From assembly GCA_018136815.1 (NCBI GenBank), contig CM030935.1:1298204-1362203 (forward strand): a DNA stretch of 64,000 bases. The letters run 5' to 3'. The DNA comes from Isochrysis galbana. Taxonomy: Eukaryota; Haptophyta; Isochrysidales; Isochrysidaceae. A model generated the notes under the pieces. It saw nothing but the letters and a program-made list of their open reading frames with translations, made no database searches and was not told the origin of the DNA. Below are positions 61,619 through 64,000 of this stretch, piece after piece; the first letter of the stretch is position 1; each line of letters starts with the position of its first letter. The position numbers and the translations under genes are program-made.

Positions 61619-62518
61619 CTAAGGTGGTTCTAAAGGTTTTTTCCGGGCGCGGGAGGGGGGGGGGTGCGCAGAGCGTCCCGCGAGAGCTGGCTGGCGCGAC
61701 GCCAAATGGGCCGGAAGGGCAAGATCACCCAGAGGGGCTTCCAGAAAGGACACCCCGCGCACATTGCGCCGGCCGCACCGCAGCACACGCGGCGGCGGTA
61801 ACACGCGCATCCGGCGAAATTGCTCCGGAGGTCGCAGTGCAGAGAGGTGAGGGCGTGAGGGCCACAGTGCTGTCACCGTGATGATCACAGAGGGAAGGTC
61901 GGTACAGGCTGGTGAAGAGGGGCACGAGGCCCCCACAGCGTTGGGATCCGATGCCGCCGCCCCTCTTGTAGAGCACATGCCCGCGCATCGGGAGCGAGTG
62001 GTGCCCTCCTTTGTCCTTTGACTTTGGCTCCCCTGGAGGCAGGGGGGGGCTACGGTGGTGGTGGATGTCCGTCCGGAGTCCGGAGAGGAGGAAGGGAGCA
62101 GGGCAGGCATGATGCCCGACTCTGCAGAGGTTGGGGAGACCCCAATTGAGACGTCCAGCGCGGGACGCACCGAGTAGGATTCTACACCTGACGAATTGGG
62201 ATGGCCCATGGGGCCTGAGGACAATGAGGAGGGAGGCATGCCGGCGCCAGGCGCGGCTGAGGAGACGACTTCGGAGACGCTGACGGGCTGAGGCCCGTCA
62301 GCAGAGGAAGGCGGGCAGGCGGGCTTGGGCGAGGGCGAGGACGGCGGCGAGAGCGACATCAAGCGAGTGGCGAGAGGCGAGGGTGAGTGTGAGGAGGGCT
62401 GTGATGGCAGGGGCTGGCGAGGCGAGGCGAGTTTGTAGGGTACGAGTGTTACGAGAGCGAGAGCGACGAGAGCGAGAGCGACGGATGACGACTGCCGACA
62501 GGACGTCGTCGGATCCAA
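61619..62518 (-). pseudogene. Decayed relative of the gag-like retroelement ORF
   Basis: The minus-strand frame has SPKPACPPSSADGPQPV and NSSGVESYSVRP followed by ESGIMPALLPSSSPD. These align with SPKPVLPPSSAEEVVQPV, DPSGVESKSTRP and EAGLLPALLTTTPED of the ORF at 23300-25210. Similarity ends about 130 codons in, and the basic Ser-rich region is missing. It begins just 34 bases after the stop codon of the convergent centriole gene. Confidence 0.55.
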
Positions 62519-64000
62519 CGATGCTAAGGCACCGACTCACGAACACACCAGAATCATTCACCCAAACCAAGCAAAACATCAAATAACCGAGACCCCCAAA
62601 TCGCCGATAACTCAAACACGTCGCAAGAGACGGAGAGAGAGAGCGAGAGAGAGAGAGAGAGAATCCACAGCGATGACCGGAGCGTGTCTTCGTTTTAGAT
62701 TTCCCACGAGACGGAAAGTCGAGGAGGAACGTTATGTCGCGCAACCGCGGCGATCACTTTGGATACAGATCGCAGCGAGATATCCTTGCGATCAAAGAAA
62801 TCTTGCTGTTGAGCGTGAACCTTCTAGACGTTTCTATCGAGCAACCCTGAGTAGCAACCAAGGGGGAGGGAAAACCAAAAACCAACGGGACCAAGGGCTT
62901 TCATGCAACTTGCGTCAAGGAGAAAGATTCCCTCACCCAAGCAGCGAATCTAAATCGATCTCCAAGGGGAGATGGCAAACCAAACCTGATTGCCCCCAGA
63001 AGCAGGTAACGAAACGCGGGGAGATAGCGAATTCAACCTTTTTGCGAGGCACCTGGGAGGAAGAAAGGTGGAGAAACTTCCCTTCTCTTCGAGAGAAAGA
63101 GAGAGGGCGCTCCACAACCCTAGATCCTAGGCGTCCACGCGAAGTTTTTGACCGAGAACGAGAACGAGAGAATTATAACGATAAATACCGAACGAAGAGA
63201 AGAGAGAAGCTTAACGAGCGTCGATTCGCGAATGCGACAGGGCGGAGAGCGAGAGAGGAGAGCGCGACTGAGGTGATTATTCCAATCACACAGCCCCTCC
63301 GTGAGAAGGGGAGAGAGTGTCCCATCTCCCTCCCTCCCCCCGCCCCCTCCACACCTACGCTCGCCCCACTGCTCCCTCTCTCGCCGCGCCCGCTCGCCTC
63401 CTTCTGTCCGCTGCGTGAAGAAACATATCTTATACGGCTAGTTTACGTAGTTGTGGGCCTCAGGTGGTACGCAGAGGGAACGGGTTGACATGCGCACGCA
63501 CGGCGTATCCGCGGGGGGACCGATGACCGATGCACATCGCGCCGTGTGATTGCAAGTCATCACAGGTGCTCCGTGTGAATATCTCTTAAATTGTGTGTTT
63601 ATGTAGTTGTCGACCTTAGAGGAAACGCAGAGGAAAAGCCTTAACACGGCGTCTCCCTCGGGGCGCGGGGGAAAGCAGGTTAAAAAGTTGTTATCCAGGT
63701 CTCCATTTAATTTTAAAACAATGCTCTATGAGTCTATGATACAACTGTGGACATTTGATCGCTCATTCGACTGATGTCCACAGTTGACGGAACGACACCT
63801 TTTGACAGCAGCTGCTCCCGTATGGTGTATGGCGTTCACGTCTCGGATGGCGTCTTCTGGTGGTGGGAATTATTCGTACACTGACGCGCGCCCGGCGACT
63901 CTCCCGACGTCGAGAGCGGCGGCACGAGGATGAAGCCCGTCGTGGCCTCCGCTGACGACGGGACGGTGGACGGGGCGGTTGCGAGAGCGAACATGAGTCG
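62519..64000. other. Retroelement leader and gene-free right edge
   Basis: Read in reverse, 62440-62520 is a tcgctctcg-rich leader like that at 25211-25380. An open frame at 62673-63488 is Arg/Lys-rich, lacks domains and probably reflects purine-rich sequence. 63748-63799 is a copy of the tggacatttgat...acggaacgacacc repeat. The two stretches 63440-63480 and 63598-63640 share tacgtagttgt/tatgtagttgt-type sequence. Confidence 0.4.

Noticed and set aside
62673..63488. 271-codon Arg/Lys-rich open frame at the right edge
   Set aside because: Purine-rich leader-like sequence, no domain and no homologous frame in the related leader at 25211.

Overview
The window is nuclear DNA of a eukaryote, most likely a unicellular alga or other flagellated protist. 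Genes sit on both strands and are broken by short introns (about 46-120 nt, GT-AG, with one apparent GC-AG). They encode a G-protein beta subunit, a SAS-4/CPAP-type centriole protein, a patatin phospholipase, a MATE transporter and a PP2C phosphatase. Two runs of exactly 100 N (23085-23184 and 48185-48284) are assembly gaps. GC-rich codons, long GA/CT tracts beside start codons and many nested mobile elements would fit a haptophyte- or pelagophyte-like alga, but the sequence alone does not settle the lineage.

Host genes, left to right: a palmitoyltransferase-like membrane protein (-, 2840-3826) divergent from a MATE transporter (+, 4652-6403); a thioredoxin-fold protein (-, 10551-11105); an RS/OCRE/PP2C fusion (+, 12193-14232); a patatin-like phospholipase (-, 16539-18576); a Kir-like channel with an unusual filter (+, 26442-27467); a pseudokinase-like gene (+, 29147-31225); a phosphoribosylanthranilate-isomerase-like barrel (+, 34260-35593); G-beta (-, 37401-39118); a small membrane protein (+, 39631-40071); a glycosyltransferase-like/polysaccharide pyruvyl transferase fusion (-, 41038-43807); an ankyrin-LRR protein (+, 45240-47750); a membrane-anchored trypsin-like protease (+, 51359-53140); and the centriole protein (+, 58595-61584). 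Splice junctions were placed by hand from donor/acceptor signals, reading frame and family alignment from memory. Most multi-exon models close in frame; exceptions are stated.

The rest is mostly mobile DNA. There is a decayed Ty1/copia element (-, 19116-21632), a DUF659/hAT-type transposase ORF cut by a gap (+, 21902-23084), a gag-like retroelement ORF (-, 23300-25210) with a decayed relative (-, 61619-62518), and at least four non-autonomous hAT-like elements with terminal inverted repeats and perfect 8-bp target duplications (49683-50145, 50330-50470, 54502-55429, 57396-57903).

The most unusual feature is a family of modular repeats, called here the hairpin-head family, spread from position 1 to about 56000. 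Each unit starts with a short hairpin of covarying stem (for example AACTAAGTTTATACTTAGTT), then usually an ATGG and a second GC-rich hairpin. After that comes one of three different bodies, and complete copies end in an AT-rich or short-repeat tail with 9-15 bp target duplications. One copy carries a 642-codon ORF with CCCH zinc fingers and the first residues of an APE-type endonuclease, which points to a non-LTR retrotransposon and its derivatives.
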